Positions 1 through 11,000 are shown, counted from the first letter of the stretch. The stretch: DNA of 64,000 bases from Alphaproteobacteria bacterium (GCA_020632875.1 JACKET010000019.1:77908-141907), one strand, 5' to 3'. Program-made: numbers and translations. Notes: generated from the letters alone by a model not told the origin.

Positions 1-564
1 AAAGCGCAGCTCGAGGTCGCGGATCACCCGACCGCGGCGCTGTGGTTGCGCGCGAAGCCCGCCGAGGCGCCGCCCGAGGTGAGCGTCGAGAGCGGCTGGG
101 CCATCGCGAGCACCGAGACCGCGGTGACGTCGGCCGCCCGCGCGGCGTTCGCGGCCCTCGAGCAGCCGAAGAAGTGGAAGCTCGAGCCGCTCGGCCTCAC
201 GGTCGGCGAAGACGCCACGTGGGAGGCCGATCTCCGGCTGCACAAGGTCGCGCGCAAGGCGAAGCTCCGCGACTACCACGCGAAGGGCGAGCTGATCATC
301 GGCGAGCGCATCGAGGTGAAGGTCACGTCGATGGCGCGCACCGCGAAGCGCGGCTGGGGCGGCAGCATCACGGCCCTGTTCATCGACGGCCGGCTCCGGC
401 AGCAGGCCATGCGCCTCGCGCTCTCGGAGCCCGCGACGCGAAAGGCCGACATCAACGGCATCCCCATGGACCTCACCGTCACGCGCATCACGTCCGAGGG
501 CACGGGCGTGTTCGTCTACGGCACGCTCCAGCCCTCCGAAGAGGAGCCCGAGGAGGCGCAATGA
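1..564 (+). CDS. Hypothetical protein, C-terminal part (5' end outside window)
   Basis: The frame is open from the first base of the window, so the gene starts upstream and only about 187 C-terminal residues are seen. A TTG at 46 is an internal possible start but has no clear Shine-Dalgarno, so I treat the gene as truncated by the window. The visible part has many Ala, Arg and Lys residues, no obvious membrane segment, and an acidic C-terminus (EEEPEEAQ). I recognise no family. The stop overlaps the start of the downstream nicotinamidase by 4 nt (ATGA), which indicates co-transcription and translational coupling. The reading frame is solid because codon use matches the neighbours; the function is unknown. 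Confidence 0.6.
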   Translation, partial: KAQLEVADHPTAALWLRAKPAEAPPEVSVESGWAIASTETAVTSAARAAFAALEQPKKWKLEPLGLTVGEDATWEADLRLHKVARKAKLRDYHAKGELIIGERIEVKVTSMARTAKRGWGGSITALFIDGRLRQQAMRLALSEPATRKADINGIPMDLTVTRITSEGTGVFVYGTLQPSEEEPEEAQ

Positions 565-1157
565 TCCGCGAAGCCCTCGTCGTCATCGACGTCCAGAACG
601 ACTTCTGCCCGGGCGGTGCCCTCGCCGTCCCCGACGGGGACGCCGTGATCGCGGTGTGCAACGCGCGCATGGCGACCGCCGACCTCGTCGTCCTGACCCA
701 GGACTGGCACCCCGCCGGGCACCAGAGCTTCGCCAGCACCCACGGGCTGGCACCATTCGGTACGGTCGAGCTCGCGTACGGCACCCAGGTGCTCTGGCCC
801 GACCACTGCGTGCAGGGCACGGCGGGCGCCGCGTTCCACCCGGCGCTCGACGCCGACCGTGCGAACCTCGTGATCCGCAAGGGCACGAACCCCGCGATCG
901 ACAGCTACTCGGCGTTCTTCGAGAACGATCAGACGACGCCCACCGGGCTCGGCGGCGCGCTCCGCGAGCTCGGGGTCACCGAGCTCGTGCTGGTCGGGCT
1001 CGCGACGGACTACTGCGTGAAGTACACCGCGCTCGACGGGCGCCGGCTCGGGTTCGCGGTCTCCGTCCTCGAAGGGGGCGTGCGCGGCATCGACCTGAAC
1101 GGCTCGGTCGCCGCGGCCTGGGCCGAGATGGCCGAAGCGGGCGTCGTCCGCCGCTGA
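561..1157 (+). CDS. pncA: Nicotinamidase / pyrazinamidase
   Basis: Hydrolyses nicotinamide to nicotinate in NAD salvage; a cytosolic cysteine hydrolase of the isochorismatase-like fold. The 198-residue protein has the expected family length. The catalytic triad is visible as D10 (VIDVQNDF), K107 (VIRKGTN) and C152 (ATDYCVKYTALDG). The metal-site residues are D48 and H50 in TQDWHPAGHQSF and H82 in WPDHCVQGT. The ATG overlaps the stop of the preceding gene by 4 nt, so the two are probably one transcript. It runs convergently into the pyrophosphatase gene with only 1 nt between stops, leaving no room for a dedicated terminator. Confidence 0.93.
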   Translation: MIREALVVIDVQNDFCPGGALAVPDGDAVIAVCNARMATADLVVLTQDWHPAGHQSFASTHGLAPFGTVELAYGTQVLWPDHCVQGTAGAAFHPALDADRANLVIRKGTNPAIDSYSAFFENDQTTPTGLGGALRELGVTELVLVGLATDYCVKYTALDGRRLGFAVSVLEGGVRGIDLNGSVAAAWAEMAEAGVVRR

Positions 1158-1158
1158 C

Positions 1159-1710
1159 CTACCAGCCGCGCAGGCGGGACTCGTGCGCGCGGTAGCTGCG
1201 GAAGCTCTCGCGGACGATGTCGACGGCCTGGGTGGCGTTGAGCAGGTCTTCGACCTCGACCTCCTTGCCCTCGAGGATCTTGTAGTCCTCGAAGAAGCGC
1301 TTGATCTCGAGGTACGTGTGCTTCGGCAGGTCGGAGATGTCGCGGAAGTCCGACACGGCGGGGTCGTTCACGTGCACCGCGATGATCTTGTCGTCGCTGT
1401 CGCCCTCGTCCTTCATCCGCATGCAGCCGATGGCGCGGGCCTGCATGATCGACATCGGCACGACGGGCTCGTGGCCGAGGACGAGCACGTCGAGCGGGTC
1501 GCCGTCCTCGCAGTACGAGCGCGGGAGGAAGCCGTAGTTCGCCGGGTACATCACGGCGCTGTACAGCACGCGGTCGACGCGGAGCATGCCCGTGGGCTTG
1601 TCGAGCTCGTACTTCACGCGGCTGCCGCGTGGGATCTCGATGATGACGTTGAACCACTCGTCGCAGGTGTCGGGGTTGTTCGGCAGGTCGTGCCAGGGGT
1701 GGGAAGCCAT
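1159..1710 (-). CDS. ppa: Inorganic pyrophosphatase (soluble, family I)
   Basis: Hydrolyses pyrophosphate to phosphate, pulling biosynthetic reactions forward; cytosolic and Mg-dependent. The 183-residue protein carries the family I signature EDGDPLDVLV at residues 68-77, with the metal-binding aspartates D69, D71 and D74. Active-site context PANYGFLP is at 56-63. The frame extends 18 codons further upstream, but I place the start at MASHPW because GAGGTG lies 5 nt ahead of it and the extension has no family similarity. The 3' end abuts pncA convergently. Upstream, toward higher coordinates, lies the first repeat element, so any promoter sits in about 120 bp between the start and that element. 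Confidence 0.93.
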   Translation of the reverse strand: MASHPWHDLPNNPDTCDEWFNVIIEIPRGSRVKYELDKPTGMLRVDRVLYSAVMYPANYGFLPRSYCEDGDPLDVLVLGHEPVVPMSIMQARAIGCMRMKDEGDSDDKIIAVHVNDPAVSDFRDISDLPKHTYLEIKRFFEDYKILEGKEVEVEDLLNATQAVDIVRESFRSYRAHESRLRGW

Positions 1711-1833
1711 GGACACCTCGTGTGGGTGGGCGTTTTCGGACCTCGAACGTATGCGGGAGCCCACGCGATGTCGAATCCCCGTTGGAGTGGACGCCGCACG
1801 TGGGGCTCCGATGGAGTCGGGCTTCGAGCGTCA

Positions 1834-3168
1834 GGCATCACGCAGATGACGCAGAAGGACGCGGATGACGCAGAAACGAGGCCGTCCCGCGCCGGGGGTC
1901 GTCGCGTCCCCGAGGGTTCGACCTCCGTGCCCTCCGTCCCTCCGCGTCCTCCGTGCTGAGAGAACGCGCGCCGGAACACCCTGGTCTCCGAACGTCCCGC
2001 CGGAGAGCCCGTCGTACCGGGCCGATTCCTCAGCACGGAGGATCGGAGGGCGGGAGGGACGCGGAGTTCGTCGTCGTCGGGCGAGCGTCCTTCGGTCCCC
2101 GAAGACGAACCGCACGAAAGGCCCAGCTGGCGCACGCGTGCTCTGGTGAGCTCGACGTTCGAGGCCGTTGCAGGCCCCCAACCCCCGAATCCACGTCGGC
2201 CCCTCCAACCTCCGTGCCCTCCTTCCCTCCGCGTCCTCCGTGCTGAGAGAACGCGCGCCGGAACACCCTGGTCTCCGAACGTCCCGCCGGAGAGCCCGTC
2301 GTACCGGGCCGATTTCTCAGCACGGAGGATCGGAGGACGGGAGGGACGCGGAGTCCGTCGTCGTCGGGTCGAGCGTCCCCCCGAAGACGAACCGCACGAA
2401 AGGCCCAGCCGGCGCACGCGTGCTCTGGTGAGCTCGACGTTCGAAGCCGTTGCAGGCCCCCAACCCCCGAATCCACGTCGGCCCCTCCAACCTCCGTGCC
2501 CTCCTTCCCTCCGCGTCCTCCGTGCTGAGAGAACGCGCGCCGGAACAACCTGGTCTCCGAACGTCCCGCCGGAGAGCCCGTCGTACCGGGCCGATTTCTC
2601 AGCACGGAGGATCGGAGGACGGGAGGGACGCGGAGTCCGTCGTCGTCACGCCGAACGTCATTCGGTCCCCGAGGGCGAGGCGCACGAAGGCCACATTCCT
2701 GCGCGAGGCTCGGGTGAGCTCGACGTTCGAGGCCGTTGCAGGCCCCCAACTCCCGAATCCACGTCGGCCCCTCCAACCTCCGTGCCCTCCTTCCCTCCGC
2801 GTCCTCCGTGCTGAGAGAACGCGCGCCGGAACACCCTGGTCTCCGAACGTCCCGCCGGAGAGCCCGTCGTACCGGGCCGATTTCTCAGCACGGAGGATCG
2901 GAGGACGGGAGGGACGCGGAGTCCGTCGTCGTCGGGTCGAGCGTCCTTCGGTGGCCCGAAAGGCCGGCCTGCTCTGGTGAGTCCCGATTCCGGTCCGCAA
3001 GAAGGCCTGTCGACAGGAACACCGAGACGTCCCTCGAGAGCACTGACGTCACGGGCGGTCTTGGCGGTGCAATCCCCGTCGAAGGTGTCCTGGGAAACGA
3101 TGACGCTCGACCCGTGACGGCCTGGTTTCTGCGTCATCTGCGTCCTTCTGCGTCATCTGCGTGATGCT
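1834..3168. mobile_element. Non-coding repeat element 1 with 47-bp inverted termini (MITE-like)
   Basis: The 1530 bp between ppa and the epimerase gene hold no credible gene. The stretch is bounded by two inverted copies of a 47-bp sequence at 1834-1880 and 3122-3168, which match at about 44 of 47 positions by eye. Each copy contains the duplicated word CTGCGTCATCTGCGT. Weaker inverted similarity continues outward (TTCGAGCGTC just outside both ends). The interior is a tandem array (separate entry) followed by a module starting CCTGCTCTGGTGAGTCCCG near 2965 that recurs in elements 2 and 3. No transposase is present, so if the element is mobile it is non-autonomous. Target-site duplications could not be defined. 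Confidence 0.75.
1920..2960. repeat. Tandem array of ~285-bp units with long hairpins (array A, four units)
   Basis: Four near-identical units, with the landmark TGCTGAGAGAACGCGC at 1954, 2241, 2523 and 2809 (periods about 287, 282 and 286 bp). Each unit contains a left arm ending TCCTCCGTGCTGAGA and, about 65-70 bp later, its reverse complement TCTCAGCACGGAGGA. The flanking G/A- and C/T-rich tracts also pair imperfectly, giving stems of up to about 35 bp. Units are joined by a linker containing GTGCTCTGGTGAGCTCGACG. Short frames in this region are low-complexity translations of the repeat with no start signals, so I call none of them a gene. The same unit occurs inverted at 37.3-38.7 kb. Confidence 0.85.
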
Positions 3169-3240
3169 CGAGACGCTCGAAGCTCGATCCCTTCCGACAC
3201 AGAGGAGGGCGCAGGAACGGATGCGTCGTGCCGGTGGTCG

Positions 3241-4143
3241 TCAGAGGAGCGCAGCGAGCCTCGCGAAGGTCGCCTCGGGGTCGGTGTCTTCGAAGGTGAA
3301 CCCCGCTTCGGTCAAGCGCTTCGGCACCGCGCGGATGCTGGCCAGGAACAGGTCGTTCGCGAGCTCGCCGAGCGCCCCGCGCAGCGCCCACTTCGGCGCG
3401 TGCGTCATCACCGGGCGGTTCAGCGCGCGACCGAGCGCCTTGCACCACTCCTTGTTGCGCACGGGATCGGGCACGGTCGCGTTGAACGCCCCCGCGAGAT
3501 CGTCGTGCCCGGCGACGAACAGGAACGCCGCGATGCAGTCGCGATCCGAGATCCAGCTCGTGTACTGCTGGCCGTTGCCCAGCCAACCGCCGATGCCGTA
3601 CCGGAACGGCAGCACCATCAGCGGGAACGCGCCGCCCGACGCCGAGAGCACGATGGTCATGCGCAGGACCGCCGCCCGGCACCCGAGGACCTCCGACGCA
3701 GCGAGGTGCGCGACCTCCCAGTCGCGGGAAAGCTCGGCCAGGAAGCCCGTTCCGGGCTCGGCGTCGTCGGGGATCTCGGCATCGCCGCAATCGCCGAACA
3801 GCCCGAGGCCACCGGCGCCGATGAAGAACCCCGGCCGCTGATCGAGCTGTGCGAGGCTCTCGAGGATCACCTCGGTGGCCGCGATGCGGCTGTCGTGCAG
3901 GATCTCGCGGCGCTTCTTGGTCCACGGGCGATCCGCGATGGGCGCGCCCGTCAGGTTGAACACACCGTCCAGCCCCTCGAGACGCGCGACGCCCTGGATG
4001 CCGCGCGTCGGGTCCCACTGGACGTGGAATTCCTCTTTCGGGTCGCGCCGGGTGAGGATCCAGACCTCGTCGCCCCGCTCGCGCAACGCCGCGGCGAGAT
4101 GGGTGCCGATCATGCCCGTTCCGCCGACGATGGCGTACCGCAG
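3241..4143 (-). CDS. NAD(P)-dependent epimerase, TIGR01777/SDR39U1 family
   Basis: An atypical short-chain dehydrogenase of the group that includes E. coli YfcH; the physiological substrate is unknown. The Rossmann motif GGTGMIG is at residues 7-13. Family features further on include the DP-rich segment after the second strand (VQWDPTRG), NLTGAPIADRPW, and a C-terminal domain with PKRLTEAGFTF typical of the DUF1731 region. Length is about 300 residues, as expected. No ATG/GTG/TTG lies close to the Rossmann motif. The best start is a CTG at 4141-4143 preceded by GGGAGG at 5-nt spacing, so a rare CTG start is inferred. The 3' end faces repeat element 1. Confidence 0.85.
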   Translation of the reverse strand: MRYAIVGGTGMIGTHLAAALRERGDEVWILTRRDPKEEFHVQWDPTRGIQGVARLEGLDGVFNLTGAPIADRPWTKKRREILHDSRIAATEVILESLAQLDQRPGFFIGAGGLGLFGDCGDAEIPDDAEPGTGFLAELSRDWEVAHLAASEVLGCRAAVLRMTIVLSASGGAFPLMVLPFRYGIGGWLGNGQQYTSWISDRDCIAAFLFVAGHDDLAGAFNATVPDPVRNKEWCKALGRALNRPVMTHAPKWALRGALGELANDLFLASIRAVPKRLTEAGFTFEDTDPEATFARLAALL

Positions 4144-4302
4144 GAGACCCTCCCGGGCCGAGCGATGCCGGACGTTCCGCCATCGATGGCAAACCGACCA
4201 ATCAGTCGGAATACCGACCCAACCCGGAGAAGCGTAACAAGCTCCCCCGGCGAGGGACAGGGATTGCGGATATGAAGGCTGCTCGCCTGGAGCTGCGAAG
4301 CG

Positions 4303-5046
4303 ATGACCACCCCACCCTCGGGCCTCTTCGAGGCCCTCCGGCACGACGCGGACAAGCAGGACTACGTCGACTGGGTGTTCTCGCGCGTGGCCGACCGCTA
4401 CGACCTCGGCAACGACCTGATGTCCGCGGGCTGGCACACCCGGTGGAAGCGGCGGCTCGTGTCGTTCGCGCGCATCGAGCCCGAGCACCGCGTGCTCGAC
4501 ATCGCCGCCGGCACGGGCGACGTCACGTACATGATCGGGCGCGAGGCGTTCCGCGGTGAGGTGATCGGGTCCGACATCAACCCCGACATGCTCGCCGTCG
4601 CCGAGAAGAAGCGTCCGGCCGGCTGCGAGAACGTCCGGTTCTCCGTCGACGACGCGGCCGCCCTGCCCTACGACGACGACTCCTTCGACCGGGTCACGTG
4701 CGTCTACGCCGGCCGCGGGTTCCCCGACTTCCCCGCGGTCCTCCGCGAGGTGCACCGCGTGCTGAAGCCGGGCGGCGAGTTCTGGAACCTCGACTTCGCC
4801 CGCCAGCCGAACAAGGCGTGGGACAAGGTCGTCCGCGGCTACATGATGGCGTCCGGCGCCGCGCTCGGCGTCGCCCTGCACGGGCACCCGAAGACCTACA
4901 TGTACATCCCGGCGTCGATGGCCGCGTACCCGGGCCAGCGCTGGCTCGACCGCGAGATGAAGGCCGCGGGCTTCGACACCTGGCTGGTCGAGACGTTCGG
5001 CTGTCTGATGGCCTACAACCTCGGCGTGAAGCGGCAGGGCACCTGA
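4303..5046 (+). CDS. ubiE: UbiE/MenG-like class I SAM methyltransferase
   Basis: Family members methylate demethylmenaquinone or the ubiquinone precursor using S-adenosylmethionine. The 247-residue protein has SAM motif I VLDIAAGTGDV (residues 64-74), the acidic end of the next strand (GSDINPDMLAVA), VDDAAALPYDDDSFDRVT and EVHRVLKPGGEFW. Its stop overlaps the start of the polyketide/fatty-acid synthase by 1 nt, so it is the first gene of a three-gene operon. It could be the quinone methyltransferase, or a pathway enzyme methylating the phenolic product of the two downstream synthases. The late motif (GRGFPDFPAVL) differs somewhat from canonical UbiE, so the substrate is uncertain. Confidence 0.8.
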   Translation: MTTPPSGLFEALRHDADKQDYVDWVFSRVADRYDLGNDLMSAGWHTRWKRRLVSFARIEPEHRVLDIAAGTGDVTYMIGREAFRGEVIGSDINPDMLAVAEKKRPAGCENVRFSVDDAAALPYDDDSFDRVTCVYAGRGFPDFPAVLREVHRVLKPGGEFWNLDFARQPNKAWDKVVRGYMMASGAALGVALHGHPKTYMYIPASMAAYPGQRWLDREMKAAGFDTWLVETFGCLMAYNLGVKRQGT

Positions 5047-8000
5047 TGCTCCTCTTCGTCGACCCCATCGAGGGATGGGACGCCGACGAGGTCGCCGCCA
5101 CGGACGCGCTGATCCGGGGGCGGGACTGGTCGGACGACGCGCGCGACGGGCTCGCCCACGCCGTGCTCCCCCTCGATTCCCCCGACGTCGCGGGCTTCGT
5201 CGCGGCGTGCCAGCGAACGGGGTCGACGCCGTGGGTCGAGGTCGGCGACATCACCCGGCTGCGCGAGGCCGCGCGGCACGGCGCCCACCTGTGGCTGCGC
5301 GGGTACGAAGCGGGGGGGCGCTGCGGAGAGGTCGGTGCGCTCGTGCTGATCCGCGCCGCGCACCGGTCGCGGCGCCCGTGGGTGGCCCAGGGGCTCGGCC
5401 TGCGCGCGATGGGTGCAGCCATGGCCGTGGGTGCGGCGGGCATCGTGCTCGACGCGCACCTGTGGCTGCTCCCCGACAGCCCGTTGCACCCCGACCACAA
5501 GGCGTTCCTGCTCGGCCGGTCGGGCCGCGACACCGCGGCGGTCGACGGCGAGCGCACGCTGCGTGGCGCCGTTCGCCCGCGCTGGTGGGCCGATCCCGAG
5601 AGCGGGCTCCCCTGCCCCACGTGCATCCCCGAGCTGCCTGACACGGGCACCCTCGCCGAGGCCGTCGCCGCGCTCGGCGACCGTGCCTTCGAGATCGCAG
5701 CGTCCGGCGCGGGGGCCTCGGTGCTCGCCGCCGACCCGCTGCACACGGGCCGCCCGCTCGTGCAGGGCCCGATGGCCAACGTCAGCGAGAAGCCCGGGCT
5801 GGCGCGCGCCGTGCTCGACGCCGGCGGGCTCCCCTTCTGTGCGCTCGGCGCGCTGAAGCCCGACGCCGCGCAGCGCGTGCTCGACGGGATGGCGGCGCTC
5901 GAAGGCCCCTGGGGCGTCGGCGTCATCGGCTTCGACGTGATGCCGTTCCGCGACGCGCACCTCGACGCCGTGGCGGCCGCGGGCACCCGGCCCGTCATCC
6001 TCGCCGGCGGCAGCCCCGCCCTCGCCGTCCAGGTGCAGCAGCGCGGCCTCGAGCCCTGGCTGCACACCCCGTCCGCGCGGCTCGCCAAGATGGCCCTGAA
6101 GCGCGGCGTGGCCGTCGTCGTCTTCGAGGGGCGCGAAGCGGGCGGGCACGTCGGCCAGCTCACGTCCGTCGCGGCCTGGGAGGAGGGCCTCGCCGAGGTC
6201 GAGGACGCGAAGGGCCCCGCGATGGCCGTGCTCGCGGGCGGCATCGGAGACGCGGTGAGCGCGGCGTTCGCCGCCACCATGGCGTGCGGCGCCTTCGAGA
6301 AGGGGCACCGCATCGCGCTCCAGGTCGGCACGGCGCTGTTCTTCACGCACGAGATCGTCGAATCGCAGCAGATCACGCGCGCCTACCAGCAGGCCGCCGT
6401 CGCCGCGGAGCGCACGGTGCTCGTGGGCGACACCGTCAACCTGCCGCTCCAGTGCGCGCCGAACCGGTACACCGACCGCGCCGTGGCCGACGAGAAGGCG
6501 TGGCTGCGCGAAGGCCTGCCGCTCGGCGAGCGGCGCGAGCGCGTCGAGCGCCACAACCTCGGCCGCACGCGCGTGGCCGCGAAGGGCATCGAGCGCGACG
6601 GGCACGGCGGCTACCAGCGCGTGCCCGTGCAGCGCCAGCTCGACGAGGGCGCCTACACGATGGGCCAGGGCGCCCTGGTCGAGGATCGGCTCACCACCGT
6701 GGCCGCCCTGTTCGCCGAGCTGACCGACGGCGCGATGTCGCTGCTGCGGCGCCAGCGCACGCCCCACGAGAGCTTCGGGCCTCCCCTGCCCGTGGCGGGC
6801 GAGCCGCACGTGCCCGTTCGGGCCGCCGCGCTCCGACAGGCCGACCCGGACGAGCCGATCGCCGTCGTCGGGCTCGGGTGCGCCCTGCCCGGCGGGCTCG
6901 GCGTGGATGCCTTCCGCGAGACCCTGCTGTTCGGTCTGGACGCCGTACGGGCCGTCCCGGACGAGCGGTGGCGGGCGGATCGCTACTTCGATCCGACCGA
7001 TCGCGAGCGGACCCGGACGGGCACGCGGATGGCCGGCCTGGTGGAGGGGTTCGAGTTCGACCCGCTGGCGTTCGGCATCCCGCCGCGCGTCGCGCCCAGC
7101 ATGGACCGCGCCCAGCAGCTCGCGCTCGTCGCCGCTCGCGAGGCCGTCGAGGGCGTGCGGATCGCGGATCGGCGACGGGCCGCGGTGGTGCTGGGGAACA
7201 GCATGGGCGGCGAGCACGCGAAGAGCCTCGCGGTGCGCGTGCGGTTCCGCGAGGTATTGGCCGCGCTCGACGCGGAGGGCGCCTTCGCCGGCCTCGACGC
7301 GCACGCCCTCGAGGCCCTGTCGGACCGCGTGGAGGCCCGCCTCTCCGAGACGCTCCCGCCCGTGGACGTCGAGAGCATGAGCGGGCTGCTGTCGAACGTC
7401 ATCGCCGGGCGCGTGGCGTCGTGGCTCGACCTGATGGGCGGCAATCTCACCGTCGACGCCGCGTGCGCCGCGTCGCTCGCCGCCGTCGAGACCGCCGTGG
7501 AGTGGCTGCGGAACGGGCGCTGCGACGTGGTGCTGACGGGCGGGGTCGACGCCGACCTCTCGCCCGAGACCTATGTGGGCTTCAGCCGGACCCACGCGCT
7601 GTCGCGGACGGGGTCGAGCCCGTTCTCGTCCCGAGCGGACGGGTTCGTGATGGGCGAAGGCGCCGCCGTCTTCGTGCTCAAGCGGAAGTCCGACGCAGAG
7701 CGGGACGGCGACCGCATCTGGGCACTGATCCGCGGCATCGGCCAGTCCTCCGACGGGCGGTCGACGGGCATCACCGCGCCGCGCGCCGAGGGCCAGCAGC
7801 TCGCCATCCAGCGCGCGTATGCCGGGTGCGACTTCGGGCCCGACGCCGTCGAGATGATCGAGGCCCACGGCACCGGCACGGACGTCGGCGACGCCACGGA
7901 GTTGACCGCCCTGGCGCGGGTCTTCGCGGGGCAGACCGCGTGGCTCGGCTCCGTGAAATCGGGCATCGGGCACCTCAAGGGGGGTGCCGGGGCCGCGGGG

Positions 8001-11000
8001 CTCCTGAAGGCCGTGCTGGCCGTCGCGCACCGGGTCGTGCCGCCCACGCTCCACGCGACCCCGCTGCGCGACGAGCTCGCGCGGAGCCCGTTCCGCCTGC
8101 CCCGCACGCCGGTGCCCTTCGAGCGCGACGTGCCGCGGGCTTCCGTGAGCGCGTTCGGCTTCGGGGGCACGAACTTCCACGTGCTCGTCGAGGGCGCCGA
8201 GCCCGTGCCCTGCGAGCGGCCGCACCTCGCGCCGTCCGCGTGGGCCGACGCGGTCCCCGAGCTGCGCGTGTACGCGGCCGACGACGCCGAGACCCTGCTC
8301 GCCCGCTTCGACGCCGACCACACCTGCACACCGGAGGAGGCGGTCGCTCGCGGCCATCGGCTCGTCGTGCTCGACCGGCCGCCCGGGCTGCGCGCGTGGG
8401 TCGCGTCCGGCGCCACGGGGTCGTTCGGCGGGCGCGCGTGGCGGTTCGCGGGGCCCATGGCGCCGCCGGTCCTCGTGTTCCCGGGGCAGGGCAGCCCGCG
8501 GGTCGGCGCGCTCTCGAAGCTCCACGCGATGCCCGCGTCGGCGGCGGCGCTGCGCGCGCTCGGCGTGACGGACGTCGACACGTCGGCGGATCCGGCCGCC
8601 CAGCACGAGCTGCTGGTCACCACGGCCATCGGCTGGGCCGCCGTGCTCGACCTGCCCGTCGCGGGGGTCGTGGGGCACTCGGTCGGCGAGCTGGGGGCCC
8701 TCGCCGCAGCCGGGGTGCTAGAGCCCGCCGACGCGCTGGAGCTGGCGCGGGCGCGGGGCCGCGGCCTGAAGAGCTGCCCGCGCGGCGCGATGGTCGCCGT
8801 GGCCCTCGATGGTCCCGAGGCGGCCGCGCTCGCCGGGCAGACCGGCCTCCACGTCGCCGCGCTCAACGGTCCGGGCGCGTCGGTGCTCGCCGGATCGCCC
8901 GGCCGCGTCGAGGTCGCTGCGGCCCTCGCGCGCGAGCGCGGCATCCGGTCCACGGTGCTGGACGTCGAGCGGGCGTTCCACACGCCGGACGTCGAGCCCG
9001 CCGCGCGGGCGCTCGCCGAGGTCGTGTCGGGCGTCCCCCTCCAGGAAGGCGCGCCTTGGTGGTCGAACGTCGGCGAGGTCGACGACGTGCGCGACGCGCT
9101 GGTGCGCGCGGTCACCGAGCCGGTCGGCTTCCGTCCCGCCATCGAGCGCGCCGCCGCGGAGGGGCACCGCCTGTTCGTGCACTGCGGTCCCGGCAGCGCG
9201 ATGGCGCGCCACATCGAGAAGACCGTCCCGGGCAGCGTGGTCGTGTCGCTCGACCCCGCGCCGGACGACGACGGCGACGGCCTCGTGCGCGGCGCGTGCG
9301 CCCTGCTCGCGCTCGGGTACGTCGGGTTGCTGCGCCAGCTGCCGGCGCGGTTCGTCACCCTGCCCTTCCCCACCGAGCCGCGGGCGCCCGTGCGCGAGGC
9401 CGGGGAGGCGTTCACGGCGCCCGAGCGCGCGGAACGCCCGGCGCCGACGGCTCCCGCGGCCGTCGAGAGCGAGAGCGACGAGCCGGTGTCCGAGGTCCGG
9501 CGCGTCGTGCTCGACGCGATCTTCGAGATCACCGGCTACCCGGCCCAGGCGCTCGTGCCCGGCGCGCGCCTCGACGCCGACCTCGGGATCGACAGCATCC
9601 GCAAGATGGAGATCATCGGGCTCGTGCAGGACCGCCTGGGTCTCGAGATCGACGATGCTGCGCTCTCGGAGCTCGGCTCGCTCGATGTCGACGCGCTGGT
9701 CGCGTGGCTCGAGCACCCGCCGGAGCGCCGCGCACGCGAAGCCGTCCCCACGGCCGAGGCGCATCGCTGGCGGCTCACGTGGCTGCCGGGCGCGCTGCCC
9801 GACGCCGAAGCGCCCGGTCCCCTGCCCGAGGTGCTGGCCGACGCCCCGCTGCGCGAGCTGCTCGCGCCGTGGGTCGGGGGTGCGCCGTTCCCCCGCGCGG
9901 TCGCGCTCGACCCCGACCTGCCCGCGCACCACGGCGTCGCCGCGTTCGTCGAGGTGGCCGCGAAAGAGACCGGGCGCGCCATCCGGGTGGTGTTCCTCCG
10001 CGGCGAGGTGTCCGAGAGCCACTTCCGCCGGGCGCTCTCCACGCCGTCCGGGCGCATCCTGCTCGACGGCGAGCGGGTGCTCGTGCCCGGGCACTGCGCG
10101 AACCCCGTCGCCCACGGTCTCCCCGACGCCCCGGTCGTGCTCGCCTCGGGTGGCACGACGGGCATCCTCGGCCCCTGCCTCGACGCCCTGCCCGGCGCCC
10201 GCGGCATCGTCTTCGGGCGCAGGCCCCAGCAGTCCGCCCCTCCCGGCTTCGAGTACGTCGTGTGCGACGTGACCGATGCCCGCGCCGTCGCGGCCCTGGC
10301 CCGCCGGTGCCGCGAGACGTACGGCCGGATCGACGTCGTGGTCCACGCCGCGGGCGCCCTGCGCGACGGCCTCCTCGAGACACGAACCGCCGAAGACCTC
10401 GACGTGGCGCTCGCGGCGAAGCTCGACGGTGCGCAGGCGCTCGTCGCCGCGACCCTGGAGGATGCTCCCGTGTGGGTGCCGTTCTCGTCCGTCTCGGCCC
10501 ACCTGGCGAACCCCGGCCAGTCCCTGTACGCCGCGGCGAACGCCGCGCTCGAGGCCCTGGTCCACCCGACCGCCACGCGCTCCGTCCCGATGGTCTGGAC
10601 CGCCTGGTCCGAGGTCGGGATGGCCGCCGACCCCGCTCTCCAGCGCCTGCTGGCCTCGCGTGGGATCCTCCCGCTGTCCCCGGCAACGGGCGCAGCGGCA
10701 TTCGTCGACGCGCTCGGCGCCGACGGTCCCCAGTGGCTCGCGCCCGAGCCCCCGCCCACGGCGACCCTCCCGTGGCCCCTGACCGGCTGGGCGGGCGCGA
10801 CGTTCTCCATCGCGCTCGACCCGTCCGACCCGGTGCTCGTCGACCACACTGTCGCGGGGCGCCCGCTCGTGCCCGCGGCCCTGTGGGTCTCGGCGCTCCT
10901 GCACGCGGCCGGGATCCTCGATCCGGGCGCCGCGTGGTCGCTCCACGACCTCGAGATCCTCGCGCCGTGCTTCGTGACCCGGCCCGAGTCCGTCCTGCTG

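Noticed and set aside
1920..2960. CRISPR array
   Set aside because: Units are ~285 bp, near-identical throughout, with no short-repeat/unique-spacer pattern and no cas genes in the window.
2030..3137. Several 100-270 codon frames inside repeat array A (both strands)
   Set aside because: Translations are repeats of the DNA unit (SVLRERAPEHPGLRTSRRR-type) with no start signals or family similarity.
1838..3168. A retron or group II intron at repeat element 1
   Set aside because: There is no reverse transcriptase gene and no domain V-like structure; only inverted termini and tandem units are visible.
5013..8678. A 1221-codon minus-strand frame opposite the megasynthase
   Set aside because: Arg/His/Gly-rich, no family motifs and no RBS; the sense strand encodes intact KS and PfaD-like motifs.
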